DNA from: Terriglobia bacterium | Lineage (GTDB): Bacteria; Acidobacteriota; Terriglobia; Bryobacterales; Bryobacteraceae | Reading direction: 5' to 3' | Assembly: GCA_020073445.1 (NCBI GenBank) | Contig: JAIQFE010000002.1 | Location: 124,001 to 188,000, forward strand | DNA: 64,000 nucleotides | Shown: positions 36,781 to 46,880 of the stretch, in pieces | How the letters are laid out: each line of letters opens with the position of its first letter | Numbering within the stretch: the first letter of the stretch is position 1 | Notes under the pieces: model-generated | The model's input: only the letters and a program-made list of their open reading frames with translations | Database searches by the model: none | What the model was told of the DNA's origin: nothing | Made by a program: the position numbers and the translations under genes

Positions 36781-37674
36781 TTAAACGATTATATCTGCAC
36801 GTTTCCGCGGCGCAATGTAATTCTCGACATACTTTGTGAAGGCCTTCTGTAGCTGTTCGCGCACTTTCCCGTTTTGGACGCCTTGCGATCTCAGGTTCAA
36901 TCCCTCCACCGACACCACCGGCAGAAGTTCGCGCGTAGTGGAGGTGATGAACACCTCATCCGCTGCTTCCAGATCCGCCGGCAGGAGCGTCTTTTCCCCG
37001 ACTTGCAAGCCTGGAACTCGGATTTCCTCCAGCAGGAGCGCCCGGGTCACCCCCGGAAGGCATCCGGAACTAAGCGGCGGAGTCCACACCTGTGCGCCTT
37101 GTGCATTGACAAAGACCGCGAAAATGTTGGCCGAGGTGCATTCACATACTTCGCCGCGCTCGTTGAGTAGTACTACCTCGTCTAGTCCGTGGTCATGTGC
37201 TCGTTCGTACCAGGTAAGATTCTCGGACCAGGACAGATTCTTAGTGCCGGCGAACTCGCTGGCGGCGTATCGCGCATTAGGAATCAGGCCCAGCTTAACG
37301 CTTGTTCCCCAGCGGTTCACATCGGCGGTGAAGGCCACGACGTCGAATTCGCGCATGGGGCCCGGACCTTCGAACATGCCCCCGCGGTTGCGGATCACCG
37401 CGACGCGCAGCGTGGCGTTGAATGCCTGGTTGGCATCGATCAGACGATGCAGGCGCTGCGCCAGCCAGTCCCGATCCGGAGGGAAGGGAACCCGCATGCG
37501 GCCGGCGTCGATTCGCATCCGTTCCCAATGCCGTTCCCAGGCGAACATTACCCCGTCATAGACGCGGATGGTTGAGAAGACTCCCCAGCCGTTTAGCAAT
37601 CCGACCTGCCCCGCCGAGAGGTCCTGGGCGCCGGTGTCGCGGATCTCGTCGTTGTGCAGCAGATAGCGATGCAT
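36781..37674 (-). CDS. Class IV PLP aminotransferase (branched-chain/D-amino acid/ADC lyase type)
   Basis: A 297-residue enzyme of fold type IV. K145 in AGTKNLSWSEN is the likely Schiff-base lysine, and GEVCECTSANIFAVF followed by SSGCLPGVTRALLLEE is the cofactor phosphate region. The family includes branched-chain aminotransferase, D-alanine aminotransferase and aminodeoxychorismate lyase; the sequence does not settle which. A GVFSTIRVYDG segment near the start fits the general fold. Confidence 0.9.
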   Translation of the reverse strand: MHRYLLHNDEIRDTGAQDLSAGQVGLLNGWGVFSTIRVYDGVMFAWERHWERMRIDAGRMRVPFPPDRDWLAQRLHRLIDANQAFNATLRVAVIRNRGGMFEGPGPMREFDVVAFTADVNRWGTSVKLGLIPNARYAASEFAGTKNLSWSENLTWYERAHDHGLDEVVLLNERGEVCECTSANIFAVFVNAQGAQVWTPPLSSGCLPGVTRALLLEEIRVPGLQVGEKTLLPADLEAADEVFITSTTRELLPVVSVEGLNLRSQGVQNGKVREQLQKAFTKYVENYIAPRKRADIIV

Positions 37675-37738
37675 GAGGTGTACTACCCATTTTATCTACC
37701 AGACGAGGGTTTAAAACGGCTGCAGGGTACTGGAGGTT

Positions 37739-38212
37739 CTAGGCCTTGGGGACAAAGTAGTCATGCAGGCGGATTCCAGCGTAAAAACCGTTGTCCGCGG
37801 GAATACAGTACCGCACGTCGCCGCATGCGACCGAGTACTGCATCTTCACCTTAACGAGCGATCCCGGCAGCAAGCGTTTGGTTGTGAGCGTCCGCAATCC
37901 GGATCTTGAAACGTCGACAATACGAACCTCCCAAGCGTCATCCGAAAACGGATTCAATACCTGTAAGGAAGCCGGGTCGTCGGTAGCGAGCCGCGGATGC
38001 CGGCGCCTTTCGCCGTTCCCATAGTTTTCATTCGAGCTTAGCTCCGCTAAATACCAGAGGCATTTGTCCTGTTCGGCTAGCTTGCCGGAGCAAGCCTGGC
38101 AGGATCGGAGGTGAGCATCAATCGTCGCCAGGGACTCTCTGCTCAATTGGTCCTTCAGGTACAGCTCCAACTCGCTTTCATGAACATGCTCGGTTTGCTC
38201 TGCGACGGTCAT
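37739..38212 (-). CDS. PilZ-domain protein with N-terminal zinc finger
   Basis: About 157 residues if it starts at the ATG at 38212; a start at 38290 would add 26. The N-terminal HLRSCQACSGKL is an anti-sigma-type zinc finger (His-x3-Cys-x2-Cys). The second half is PilZ-like: RRRHPRLATDD, then VDVSRSGLRTLTTKRLLPGS, the RxxxR and (D/N)xSxxG signature for cyclic-di-GMP binding. The combination suggests a c-di-GMP-responsive regulator. Confidence 0.8.
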   Translation of the reverse strand: MTVAEQTEHVHESELELYLKDQLSRESLATIDAHLRSCQACSGKLAEQDKCLWYLAELSSNENYGNGERRRHPRLATDDPASLQVLNPFSDDAWEVRIVDVSRSGLRTLTTKRLLPGSLVKVKMQYSVACGDVRYCIPADNGFYAGIRLHDYFVPKA

Positions 38213-38337
38213 GAATGATTGGTCCCGGCTATCTAAGTAACTATCGGAGATGGCGTAAGACCCTTTAGGATGGACACTTACTACCCGCACCGGTGCGGGG
38301 TGGAGTTCCCCCCGTTTGTGGCAGGATTGCAGAGAAT

Positions 38338-38432
38338 GCTGAAAAAGGGACAGGCAGATCTGTCCACTCCCAGGCTCGTGCGCGCAGTCAAAAGTTTACG
38401 CGAGGGGACAGAGTAGCCTGTCCCTCTTCAGC
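38338..38432. repeat. Dispersed double-hairpin repeat, copy B
   Basis: GCTGAAAAAGGGACAG...CTGTCCCTCTTCAGC ends, with internal CTGTCCACTC and GGGGACAGAG halves that make two hairpins. The centre contains GTGCGCGCAGTCA, shared with copies at 56691 and 58492. It lies between the hydroxylase gene and the PilZ gene. Confidence 0.9.
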
Positions 38433-38437
38433 AAAAC

Positions 38438-39988
38438 TCAGACTTTGCCGGCGGCTTTCTTCATCACGATGCTGACGTCGTCGGGATTGATCAGATCGGG
38501 CACGGTCCAGCCGTCCAGGTTGTATTCGGACATGCACTGCTCGGCGAAGCCTTTGTACTTGGCTGCCTGACCCAGCGCTTCGGCCACCATCAACACCTCG
38601 AAGCGGATGCTTTCATGACTGCCGAAGTAATTGCGCTCATACAACTCGTGGCGGCCGCCGAACTCGGTGCCCATGGCGTCCCACATGAGCTTCATCAGCT
38701 TCACGCGATCCTCGGCTCCGTAGCCGTTTGATCCGCGCACATACTGATCCAGGTATTTGCGGATCTCCGGATTCTTGAAATCGCTCGAATGCGATGGCAG
38801 ATAGATCAGGGCGCTCGCCAGGACGTTTTCGACGATCTCCTTGAGCTTCGGGTACAGCGTGCTGGCCGCTACGCGATACGCAAGTCCATAATCCAGGTTC
38901 GGCAGCACATGACCAGGCGTCCACGGTGTGGTGGCGCGCGCCATCGCGTCGGTCAACCCCCAGAACAGATTCCGCCACGCCAGGACTTCGCCCACTTGTG
39001 CCTGCACGCCGCGGAATTCCTTTGTCCCGGTGGCATCCACCGCTTTCAGCAGCAGGCCGGCGATGAAATCGAGCTTCACGGCCAAGCGAACGCAGCCATG
39101 GAACATGAACCTCGGCAGAAATCCCGAGCGCGGGAAGAAGTTGTTGACTTTGTCGATATCGCCGTACGCGAACACGTTTTCGTAGGGCACGAACACCTTG
39201 TCGAAGACGATGATCGAATCGTTTTCATCCAGACGGCTGGAGAGCGGATAGTCGAACGGGCTGCCCGTAGCGGTCGCGGCCAGCTCGTAGGACGGCCGGC
39301 AGAACAGCTTTACGCCGGGAGCATCCGTGGGGACGATGCAGACGAAAGCGAAATCCTTGGTCTTGATCGGCAGCGCACCGTTGTTGGCGATGAAGTTGTA
39401 ATGCGTAAGGGTGGATGTAGTGGCAACCACCTTGGCCCCGCTCACGATCAGGCCGCCGTCGGTTTCCTTTTCGACGTGCATGTAGACGTCGCGGACCTCA
39501 TCCAGTTGCTTGTTGCGGTCCACCGGCGGATTGACGATGGCATGATTGACGAAGGTGCATTCCTCCTGCACCTTCTTGTACCAGCGCTTGGCGTTGTCTT
39601 CGTAGGGCGCGTAAAAACCGGAGTTGGCGCCGAGCGTGGCCAGAAACGCCGCCTTGTAATCCGGGCTGCGGCCCATCCAGCCATAGGTGACGCGAGCCCA
39701 TTCGGCGATGGCGTCACGCGAACCGACCAGTTCTTCCGCATTGCGCGAGGCGCGAAAGAACTTGTGCGTGTAGCCGCCGCTGCCGGTATCGGTCTCGGTG
39801 CACAGCGTGCTCTTGCGCTCGTCATGCAAGGCGTCGTACAGGCGCGCGAGCATCCGGATGGTGTTGCGGAAAGCCGGATGCGTGGTGACATCCTTGACGC
39901 GTTCTCCGTAGATGTAGATCTCGCGGCCGTCGCGGAGACTCTCGATGTATTCCTGCCCGGTGAACGGTCGCGTTCGTGATTCGGCCAT
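38438..39988 (-). CDS. 4-hydroxyphenylacetate 3-hydroxylase family (HpaB-type) FADH2-dependent monooxygenase
   Basis: A 516-residue oxygenase of the HpaB/HpaH family. Typical features are the start [41 protein letters not shown] in outline, and [11 protein letters not shown] in the flavin/substrate region. Such enzymes hydroxylate phenols using FADH2 from a separate reductase; no reductase gene is next to it here. The family also includes 4-hydroxybutyryl-CoA dehydratase, so substrate assignment is open. Confidence 0.9.
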   Translation of the reverse strand: MAESRTRPFTGQEYIESLRDGREIYIYGERVKDVTTHPAFRNTIRMLARLYDALHDERKSTLCTETDTGSGGYTHKFFRASRNAEELVGSRDAIAEWARVTYGWMGRSPDYKAAFLATLGANSGFYAPYEDNAKRWYKKVQEECTFVNHAIVNPPVDRNKQLDEVRDVYMHVEKETDGGLIVSGAKVVATTSTLTHYNFIANNGALPIKTKDFAFVCIVPTDAPGVKLFCRPSYELAATATGSPFDYPLSSRLDENDSIIVFDKVFVPYENVFAYGDIDKVNNFFPRSGFLPRFMFHGCVRLAVKLDFIAGLLLKAVDATGTKEFRGVQAQVGEVLAWRNLFWGLTDAMARATTPWTPGHVLPNLDYGLAYRVAASTLYPKLKEIVENVLASALIYLPSHSSDFKNPEIRKYLDQYVRGSNGYGAEDRVKLMKLMWDAMGTEFGGRHELYERNYFGSHESIRFEVLMVAEALGQAAKYKGFAEQCMSEYNLDGWTVPDLINPDDVSIVMKKAAGKV

Positions 39989-40020
39989 GGTTCGTCAAAT
40001 CCCCCAGTGGGGCCGCACGC

Positions 40021-42348
40021 CTAAGTTCGCATGCGGGCCAGAAAATATAGTCCCACAAGCGAAAAGACCGCGTCCGGCGACCAGGCTGCCAGTTGCGGAG
40101 GCAGTTCGCTCAAGTTCCCCAACTGCTCGAAGAACTGATCGATCGAAACGTAACTGACGAAGATGATGAAGCTCATTCCGATGCCCGCCATCCCGCCTCG
40201 GTTGCCCGCCAAAAACGCGAAGGGCGCGGAAACCAGGGCCAGGATGAACGCAAAGAGCGGCACGGAGAATTTCTTGTAAAGCTGGACCTGCAGCGGGATC
40301 GTGTCGAAGCCGCTTTGCTTCAGTTCGCCGATATAGGAGCGCAATTCCAGAAAGTTCATCTGGCTCGATTGGAGGGCCTCTTTGACGAAGTAGTCGGGGG
40401 TCTCTTTTAATTCCGGAAACACCTTGACCCCGCCCGCGAAGTCGTAAACGGCGGCCGATTCGTAGCCTTTCAAGTCGCGGCTCCAGCCGTTCTGAAACAC
40501 CCAGGCATTTACTGCGGGCACCCAGCTGGCGCGCTCCGCTACGATGTGCTTCTTCAGCCGGAACGTCGCCGGATCGATCTCGAAGACGTTCACGCCCAGC
40601 ATCACGTTCGCCTTCTGATCGAAATACTTGTAGTTATAAATTCGGTCATCCAGGCCGTAGAACCAGGTCCGGCTGGGATCGAGAAAAGTCTGTGCAGGTC
40701 GGCCCTTTATCTCGGCCCGGATCGCGTCCTGAATGCGATCGGCGTCCGGAACCCAGTAGTGGTCGAACGCGAACAGGCCGCCACTTAGCAGGAATCCGCC
40801 GACGAGGATGGGCACGGTCAGCCGGTACATGCTCACGCCGCATGCTTTGAAGGCCGTCACCTCGTTGTTCTTGGTGAGTACGCCGAAAACCACCAGCACC
40901 GCGGTCAAAACGCTCACCGGTGTGAAGCGATAGATCAGGCGCGGCGTGAGGAAAAACAGGTAGGTGAAAACCCGGCTCATGGCGATGTGATTCTTGATGA
41001 CATCGCTCAGGAGCTCAAAGAACGTGAAGACGTGGAACATCAGCACAAAGCTCACCAGCCACAGCACGAAATAAAACAGGAAGCTGGAGAGCAGATAGGT
41101 GTCCACCACCTGCGGCAGAAGCGGGAAGCGCCCTTTCCACACCTTGGGCTGGATCCGGTCGAGCAGGCGCGGGATATGTTCCTGGGGCTTGCGGCTGGCC
41201 GAGCGGAATAGGCGGGTGAGGCGGCCGATGTAGTCGCGATCTCCGGGCGCCTCTAAACGCGTGAGCATCGAAAAACCGAGAACCGCGAACACGATGTTGG
41301 GGATCCACACGGCCAAACCCGCCGGTATGGTCCCCTGCCGCCCAAAGTTGATCGCGTTGATCAATCCCGTGAAATACACCAGGGCCAGCGCCACCGTCAG
41401 CACGTAGGCCGAGGATTTTCCAGCGCGGCGCGACCCGACGCCCAGGGGAATGCCGGTGAGCGCCAGCAGCATGCATGCGAACGGTAATGCCAGGCGCTGG
41501 TGCAGTTCGATGCGGGCTTCCAGAGTGCGCTCGCGATCCGTCAGATTGAGGTAGGCGAGCTTGTAGAGCGGCCTTGTATCCATCTCGGCCACGGGCTTGG
41601 ACGGCACATCGTCCTTGCGCTTGGCTTGCAGGATCATGTCGTGCGCGGGCGAGGAGCTCACTTTGTACTCGGACGGATCCTTGCTGACATCGTAGGTGCT
41701 GGCGTTGCTCAGCGAGAGCTGGATGCGGTTCTGCGCGGCATCCGGAACAGCGATCGCATCTGTCGCCAGAGTCAGCCGCGGGCTTTCGCCGCGGTCGCTG
41801 GAAGGAGTGATGTCGAACAGGAAAATACGGTGCCAGCGTGTGTTGGTGCTCGAAGGTATGTCGCTGATATAAAGAATCGAGTTGGGGAACTGTTCCTGGA
41901 ACACGCGCGCCTGAACTTCGGCCGTCAACTGGCCGGAGATGAGCTGGTTCTGGATCTTGATGCGCTCGCGGATCGACCAGGGAGTGAGCCAGAGTGAAGC
42001 CGCCGCGGCTACCAGCATCATCAGGAAGCCGAACGCGAGAATCGGCGGAGCTACCCGGCGGCCCGAGACGCCGGCGGCCCGCATGGCAGTGATCTCTCCG
42101 TCGCTGGACATGCGGCTCAGCGTGATCAGTGTGCCGACCAGAACTCCCAGCGGAATCGCGTAGGGCAAAGCTTGCGGGAGCACTAGGGCGAACAGTTTGG
42201 CTACGAGGCGGGGCGATCCGGAATCGCGCACCAGGAATGCGAACAGCGTCCGCGTCAGGTCCAGAAACAGGACCAGGGTGAACAGGATGCAACCCAGCGC
42301 CGCGCTGGCCAGAATTTCGCGGAAAAGGGTGCGGCTTAGCAGGCGCAT
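40021..42348 (-). CDS. Fused LptF-LptG lipopolysaccharide export permease
   Basis: A 775-residue protein with two complete YjgP/YjgQ permease halves in one chain. The first spans about 1-375 (LSRTLFREILASAALGCILF, ALPYAIPLGVLVGTLITLSRM) and the second about 410-775 (DTYLLSSFLFYFVLWLVSF, FTPVSVLTAVLVVFGVLTK). In most bacteria these are separate proteins of about 360 residues that, with the LptB ATPase, lift lipopolysaccharide out of the inner membrane. A cytoplasmic linker of about 35 residues joins them. Confidence 0.92.
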   Translation of the reverse strand: MRLLSRTLFREILASAALGCILFTLVLFLDLTRTLFAFLVRDSGSPRLVAKLFALVLPQALPYAIPLGVLVGTLITLSRMSSDGEITAMRAAGVSGRRVAPPILAFGFLMMLVAAAASLWLTPWSIRERIKIQNQLISGQLTAEVQARVFQEQFPNSILYISDIPSSTNTRWHRIFLFDITPSSDRGESPRLTLATDAIAVPDAAQNRIQLSLSNASTYDVSKDPSEYKVSSSPAHDMILQAKRKDDVPSKPVAEMDTRPLYKLAYLNLTDRERTLEARIELHQRLALPFACMLLALTGIPLGVGSRRAGKSSAYVLTVALALVYFTGLINAINFGRQGTIPAGLAVWIPNIVFAVLGFSMLTRLEAPGDRDYIGRLTRLFRSASRKPQEHIPRLLDRIQPKVWKGRFPLLPQVVDTYLLSSFLFYFVLWLVSFVLMFHVFTFFELLSDVIKNHIAMSRVFTYLFFLTPRLIYRFTPVSVLTAVLVVFGVLTKNNEVTAFKACGVSMYRLTVPILVGGFLLSGGLFAFDHYWVPDADRIQDAIRAEIKGRPAQTFLDPSRTWFYGLDDRIYNYKYFDQKANVMLGVNVFEIDPATFRLKKHIVAERASWVPAVNAWVFQNGWSRDLKGYESAAVYDFAGGVKVFPELKETPDYFVKEALQSSQMNFLELRSYIGELKQSGFDTIPLQVQLYKKFSVPLFAFILALVSAPFAFLAGNRGGMAGIGMSFIIFVSYVSIDQFFEQLGNLSELPPQLAAWSPDAVFSLVGLYFLARMRT

Positions 42349-42387
42349 GGTCTAGAAGCTGTTACCGCTCCATTACTGTCGCGGCTC

Positions 42388-42481
42388 TGGAAAAAGGGGA
42401 CAGGCCACTCTGTCCCCTCCCGTAAGATACTGACTTCGCCTGCCAGCGTGGGAGTGGACAGAGCTGCCTGTCCCTTTTTTC
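42388..42481. repeat. Dispersed double-hairpin repeat, copy C (inverted orientation)
   Basis: AAAAAGGGGACAG...CTGTCCCTTTTTT ends; read on the minus strand it matches the other copies (GGCAGCTCTGTCCACTCCCA, then GCGAAGTCA). A GTTACCG/CGGTAAC inverted pair (42361-42367, 42481-42487) lies just outside. It lies between lptFG and the TldD-like gene. Confidence 0.9.
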
Positions 42482-42503
42482 GGTAACAGGCGGCCTGTGC
42501 ATA

Positions 42504-44297
42504 TCAGTTTCCGGCGTTCGGCGGCGGAACCGTGGGCTGCTTCGGCAGCTGGTCCTGCGGCGGCTCGAGTTCCAGCTCGTCGAACAGCAGGCCCGGCGAA
42601 ATCACGCTGGCCGGCGCCAGATACCCGCCCGCGCCCAAAATTGCCAGGGGAGCAGCCACGTTGACGAAGTCGAACAACTCTGTTTCCGAGGAAGCGGCCA
42701 GGATGTCGCGCAAGGTGCGGCTGGTTAATCCGCGGAAACGCAGTCCGCGAACCAGCTCCTCTCGGCCGTCCGGATACACCTTGTAAATCAAGAGCGGCGG
42801 GCTCACCGGCCGGGCCGAACCACCCGACTGGGCACTGGCCTGCGCCAGCGACTGCAGATCGGAGCCGCCTGCCGAATACGGGTAATCGAGTTTGCGCACC
42901 AGCATTGCGTATGGTTTCCCGCGCATCTTGGTCATGTCGATCAGGCGCTTCTTGAGATCCGCCATGGGCGTGGTTTCGGTGGATTTCACGAACATGTTTC
43001 CGATCGCCGCCGCGAAACTGCCGTAGGAGCCGGGCAAGCGCGCGTGGCCGTTGGACGTCGGGAATCCGCGAATAGGCTGGCGCGTAGTCAGGAAATTCTT
43101 CAACACGCCCTTTTCCACGATGCTCAAGGGCTTGGGCGGCACACCCTCCATGTCGAACGGGTAGAATCCCACGAGAGGCTTGCCGTTGTACGCCGCTTGA
43201 GTCGCGTCGTCGGTGACGTCGAAGGAATCCGGCAGGATGCGCCCGCCGATGCGCGTTTCGAACTCGCTGGGGGCGAACGGAACGTTGCGCCCGGGATCGG
43301 ACAGCGGGCGGCGCGGTACGCGCAAGTTATCGCCCAACAGCTGCGCCAGTAACTGTGCCGCCGCGCGCGGCTCCATTAACACCGGACCGCTATAGCTTTC
43401 TCCCGCCGGCGCCTTAACCAGCGCGCGGACATCCTCGCCCACCTCGGCCAACGACTTTCGCATGTCCGCTTCGGACGGAAACTTGTCCATGTCCAGGGAC
43501 TGGATGGACACCGCATCGTGCAGCAGCATTCCGTCGGGCGCTTGCCCTTCGGCCTTGGCATACATCCAATACATGTCGTCTTTGTAGCGGACGGCCGTAC
43601 CTTCGGAGTTCATCAGAGTCGTGGGGCCCTGGATCAACTGAAGCTCGAGGCCAGACGACAGGACCTCTCTGTAGTTGCTGAAAACCGCTGCCAGGCGCGC
43701 TGTGCGTGCTGTCCAGGCGTCGTCATCTATCTTCAGCCTCGAAACCTTGGCGATGCTCACCACCGGCGTGACCTTGGAGAAATCCGGCAGAGGTTCGGCC
43801 GAGGAAGCCGCCGAGTTGTTGAGCGAAGCCCGCTTGCGCGCCATCGATTCCACGGCGGTTTTGAAGGCCCGGTCGGTGCTCAGCCACAGCTCGGTGCGAA
43901 ACGCGGAGTAATCGTCGTCCAGCGGCCAATTGCCGTCGTACCGCGAGCCAGAGTAGATCCCGCTGTAAATGTGGCCGGTATTGTCGAAGTCGTAGCTACC
44001 CACGCGAACTTGGGCATCCGGCGAACGGAAACGGCTCCGCGAAACATTCACCACCGCGCCCTGGGAGGCGGAGATTCGCAGCGTCTCGGCATCCGTCAGT
44101 GTATAGCTGAAAAAATAAGGAGCGTCCTGGCCGGCCACCACGCCTAACTGCTTGGAACGTTGCAGCTCATCGCGCATGGCCCGCAGAAGCGTGTCATCGG
44201 CCGGGATCTCGGGACTTTGCGAGATCAGCCAAGCCGCGGAGCCAGCCAGGCCGGCGGCCAGCGCACCGCATCGCAATAGCAACGAGTACCGCTTCAC
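42504..44297 (-). CDS. TldD/PmbA-like protein lacking the metal-binding motif
   Basis: A 597-residue secreted protein (signal-like MKRYSLLLRCGALAAGLAGS) with the TldD/PmbA fold, shown by GFPTSNGHARLPGS and the C-terminal GVLKNFLTTRQPIRG. At the position where TldD proteins carry HExxxH, it reads AQLLAQLLGDNLR, so a zinc protease activity is unlikely. Its start overlaps the stop of the upstream TldD-like gene by four bases, and they probably form a heteromer as TldD and TldE do. Confidence 0.85.
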   Translation of the reverse strand: MKRYSLLLRCGALAAGLAGSAAWLISQSPEIPADDTLLRAMRDELQRSKQLGVVAGQDAPYFFSYTLTDAETLRISASQGAVVNVSRSRFRSPDAQVRVGSYDFDNTGHIYSGIYSGSRYDGNWPLDDDYSAFRTELWLSTDRAFKTAVESMARKRASLNNSAASSAEPLPDFSKVTPVVSIAKVSRLKIDDDAWTARTARLAAVFSNYREVLSSGLELQLIQGPTTLMNSEGTAVRYKDDMYWMYAKAEGQAPDGMLLHDAVSIQSLDMDKFPSEADMRKSLAEVGEDVRALVKAPAGESYSGPVLMEPRAAAQLLAQLLGDNLRVPRRPLSDPGRNVPFAPSEFETRIGGRILPDSFDVTDDATQAAYNGKPLVGFYPFDMEGVPPKPLSIVEKGVLKNFLTTRQPIRGFPTSNGHARLPGSYGSFAAAIGNMFVKSTETTPMADLKKRLIDMTKMRGKPYAMLVRKLDYPYSAGGSDLQSLAQASAQSGGSARPVSPPLLIYKVYPDGREELVRGLRFRGLTSRTLRDILAASSETELFDFVNVAAPLAILGAGGYLAPASVISPGLLFDELELEPPQDQLPKQPTVPPPNAGN

Positions 44298-45979
44298 GGG
44301 CGCGGCTCCCTCACGGAAGCACGAATGGACGAGGGCGGCGGCAGGTACGGCGGACGGTCGCGCGAGCTGTCCTTGCGCTGCACTTCGATTTCGGAAACCA
44401 GCAGCGCGGGGGCGATGGTGGCCACGGGAACATTGCCGGATTCCGCTCCGCAGATGCCGTTAAACACTTCCAAGCGGTTAGACGTCGCTGTGATTTTTGC
44501 GAAACTTGCCAGCGGCGTTCCCACGATGTCGACGCCGCGGACCAGCTCATCCGGACGGCCATCGGCATAGACGCGGTAAACCACCAGCGGAACGACGGTG
44601 AAAGCCTGCAAACCGCGGCGTCCGGTGGTGGTGTAACCACTGGTGACCTGATCGAAGAACAGGCCGTAAGGCTTATTCTGCCGCTTGACCTCGGCGATCA
44701 GCATGCGGCGAAGCTCGTCGTCGCTCACCTGCTTGGTGGAGTCGACGATCAGGTTCGATTGCCGCGACACAATCTCATTCCCGGGAGACTTCCGCCCGTG
44801 TCCGTTGGAGTTGGGGAAGCCCTGGATCGGCGAACGCGACAGTAGAAACGTTTTCAGAATCCCTTTATCGACCACCGTGACCGGACGGGCCTTCACGCCC
44901 TCGTCGTCATAAAGATAATAGCCGTTGAGAGCCACATCGCCGAACTGCTTCTGTGTGGGATCGAACCTCACGCTGAGAAAATCGGGCAGCACCGGCAGGT
45001 TGATGGACTTGGTGAAAGTCTGGCCTTCGGATTCGTCCTTCTGGCGATGCCCTTCGATGCGGTGTCCGAAGATTTCATGGAACAGCACGCCCGCGGCGCG
45101 TCCGGAGAGGATGGCCGGTCCCACATAGGGTTCCGCGAGAGGCGCGGCCAGCAAGCCGGTTAGATTGGCGCCGGCCTTCTGTACCGCGGCCAGAATCTCG
45201 GAGTCTTTCGGAAGCCTGGCGGGATCGTCGGTTTCGAATGTCTCCATGGTCATCAAATCCATTCCATCCTGGGCCTTGCCATTGGCGACGATGATCATGC
45301 GGGTGAACGGACGGCCGAATTCCAGGCGCGTTCCGTCGGTGTTCACCAGCGTTTGCGTGACCGTCTTCGTTTCAAATTGAACGCTGGTATCGAGCGCGCC
45401 CGGGTACTTGGAAAATTCCGCGGAAAGTTTGCGCAAGCGCGCGGCCAGCTCCGTGGGATTGAATTTCAGTGGAGCAGGAGAGGCGAAGTAAACCTGCGGG
45501 TCTTCCTTGTCGAAATCGTCGGAAGTGTCTACGGCCTGCGTGCGGAGTTTTTCGTCGCCCTTCAGCCGGATCAGGCGCTGCGCGCCGCCGCGATACACAC
45601 GGTCGGTGGCCAGCCACACGGCTTGCCGGATCGCGGCCGCGTTATCCTCCAGCGCGATCGGGGTGGCTTGCGTGAAGCGCGGGCGATTTTCGTTCGCCAC
45701 CAGATGATAGTTATCGAACTGCTGATTCCCGTCGCGGATGGTCACATCCAGATAGCGCGTCTGGTTGTGCTGCTGCGTTTCGAGCGATCCGCGGCTGGCG
45801 ACCAGCGCATAGGAATCCGTACTGGTGACTTCGTAGGACATGAAGTACGGCGCCGGATCGCCCTTCTGCTTCAAAATAGTGAAGTTGCGGTCCAGTTCGT
45901 CGGACAGGATCTTCACCAGGGGAGTCTGCGCGAAGGCGCAGCTTGATAGGAGAGCGAAAAGAGCTAGTGGTAAGCGCAC
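44294..45979 (-). CDS. TldD-like zinc metalloprotease, secreted
   Basis: A 561-residue protein using a GTG start at 45979, chosen because it begins a signal peptide (VRLPLALFALLSSCAFAQ); a longer frame to 46129 would run into the next gene. It keeps the metal-site motif HEIFGHRIEGH (about 325-335). The family degrades unfolded regions of peptides and, in TldD/E, modifies peptides such as microcin precursors. It is coupled by a 4-base overlap to the motif-less paralogue at 42504. Confidence 0.88.
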   Translation of the reverse strand: MRLPLALFALLSSCAFAQTPLVKILSDELDRNFTILKQKGDPAPYFMSYEVTSTDSYALVASRGSLETQQHNQTRYLDVTIRDGNQQFDNYHLVANENRPRFTQATPIALEDNAAAIRQAVWLATDRVYRGGAQRLIRLKGDEKLRTQAVDTSDDFDKEDPQVYFASPAPLKFNPTELAARLRKLSAEFSKYPGALDTSVQFETKTVTQTLVNTDGTRLEFGRPFTRMIIVANGKAQDGMDLMTMETFETDDPARLPKDSEILAAVQKAGANLTGLLAAPLAEPYVGPAILSGRAAGVLFHEIFGHRIEGHRQKDESEGQTFTKSINLPVLPDFLSVRFDPTQKQFGDVALNGYYLYDDEGVKARPVTVVDKGILKTFLLSRSPIQGFPNSNGHGRKSPGNEIVSRQSNLIVDSTKQVSDDELRRMLIAEVKRQNKPYGLFFDQVTSGYTTTGRRGLQAFTVVPLVVYRVYADGRPDELVRGVDIVGTPLASFAKITATSNRLEVFNGICGAESGNVPVATIAPALLVSEIEVQRKDSSRDRPPYLPPPSSIRASVREPRP

Positions 45980-46049
45980 GACGCTCTCAGCATACCAGGG
46001 ATGGAAGGAGATCGATGAGCCGGCGGAGATCTGCGCGATACGCCGGATT

Positions 46050-46829
46050 CTAGGGGTGTTCGGCTGGCCGGATCGGGGCAACCGTGGGAGGCGGCAGCCC
46101 CCGGCGCAGGAACGCCCGGAAGACAACACCGAAGTTCTTATTCTCCAGATAACCGGAGCCGGCTGCCTGCCAGTGGGTCTGCTTCTCGCGAGCGTCCGGA
46201 TCGGTCATGAACAACTCGAAAGACCGGTGGGCCGACCAGTTATGCAGCGGATCCCTTTCCTTGCGGTCGAATGGCGATGCTGCCAGATCGGCGTTGAGAG
46301 TCACCGCATTGCCGCGCTTCGCGTCCGCGATCTTGACCCCGGATCGAGCTAAAGCCTCCCCGCCATAAACGCGTAGCGTGTTTTGCGCTGTTCCATTTGG
46401 GGAAATCCCGAATCCGTACAGGCCCGCGCGGATGAGTTCAGTCGAAGTTTCGCCCACCCCAACTTGGATCCGGTTCCCTTCTGCTAATTGCACGACCTCG
46501 ACCAGGGCCTCGCCCTGCTGGAGCGTGACAAAGGTGCTGGTCAGTTGAGCGTCGTCTAGTCGCAGCTGAGAATTCTCGGCCAAGCGGAGGACAACACCTG
46601 GGGACAGGAGCAATTCAGCCCGGCCCCGTCCGGTGGAGAGAACTTCTCCGTCTTTCATCTGCGGAAAGCGGGCGGTCTTGAGGGCCACCCGTTTGCCGTT
46701 CAGGAAAGCAGGCCCCTGCAGGTAGGTAATCAACCCGGCCCGGGCGCTGACGACTTTCTGGGCGTTGAGTGGGAACAGCGCGCCGCCAATGCAGAAAAAC
46801 AACAGCCAGAGTTTCCGCGGACGGAGCAT
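46050..46829 (-). CDS. FecR-like secreted protein
   Basis: A 259-residue protein with a signal peptide (MLRPRKLWLLFFCIGGALFPLNA). Residues about 30-200 look like a FecR-type beta domain: ARAGLITYLQGPAFLNGK, LSTGRGRAELLLSPGVVLRLAENSQL in outline, then VYGGEALARSG. It lies on the minus strand just upstream of the TldD-like pair, with 70 bases between. The role is unknown; FecR domains often sense signals or bind surface structures. Confidence 0.75.
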   Translation of the reverse strand: MLRPRKLWLLFFCIGGALFPLNAQKVVSARAGLITYLQGPAFLNGKRVALKTARFPQMKDGEVLSTGRGRAELLLSPGVVLRLAENSQLRLDDAQLTSTFVTLQQGEALVEVVQLAEGNRIQVGVGETSTELIRAGLYGFGISPNGTAQNTLRVYGGEALARSGVKIADAKRGNAVTLNADLAASPFDRKERDPLHNWSAHRSFELFMTDPDAREKQTHWQAAGSGYLENKNFGVVFRAFLRRGLPPPTVAPIRPAEHP

Positions 46830-46880
46830 GCCATGGCCATTCTATCGCTATGCGGGCGAGCACCCGCGGTCGGGCCTTGC

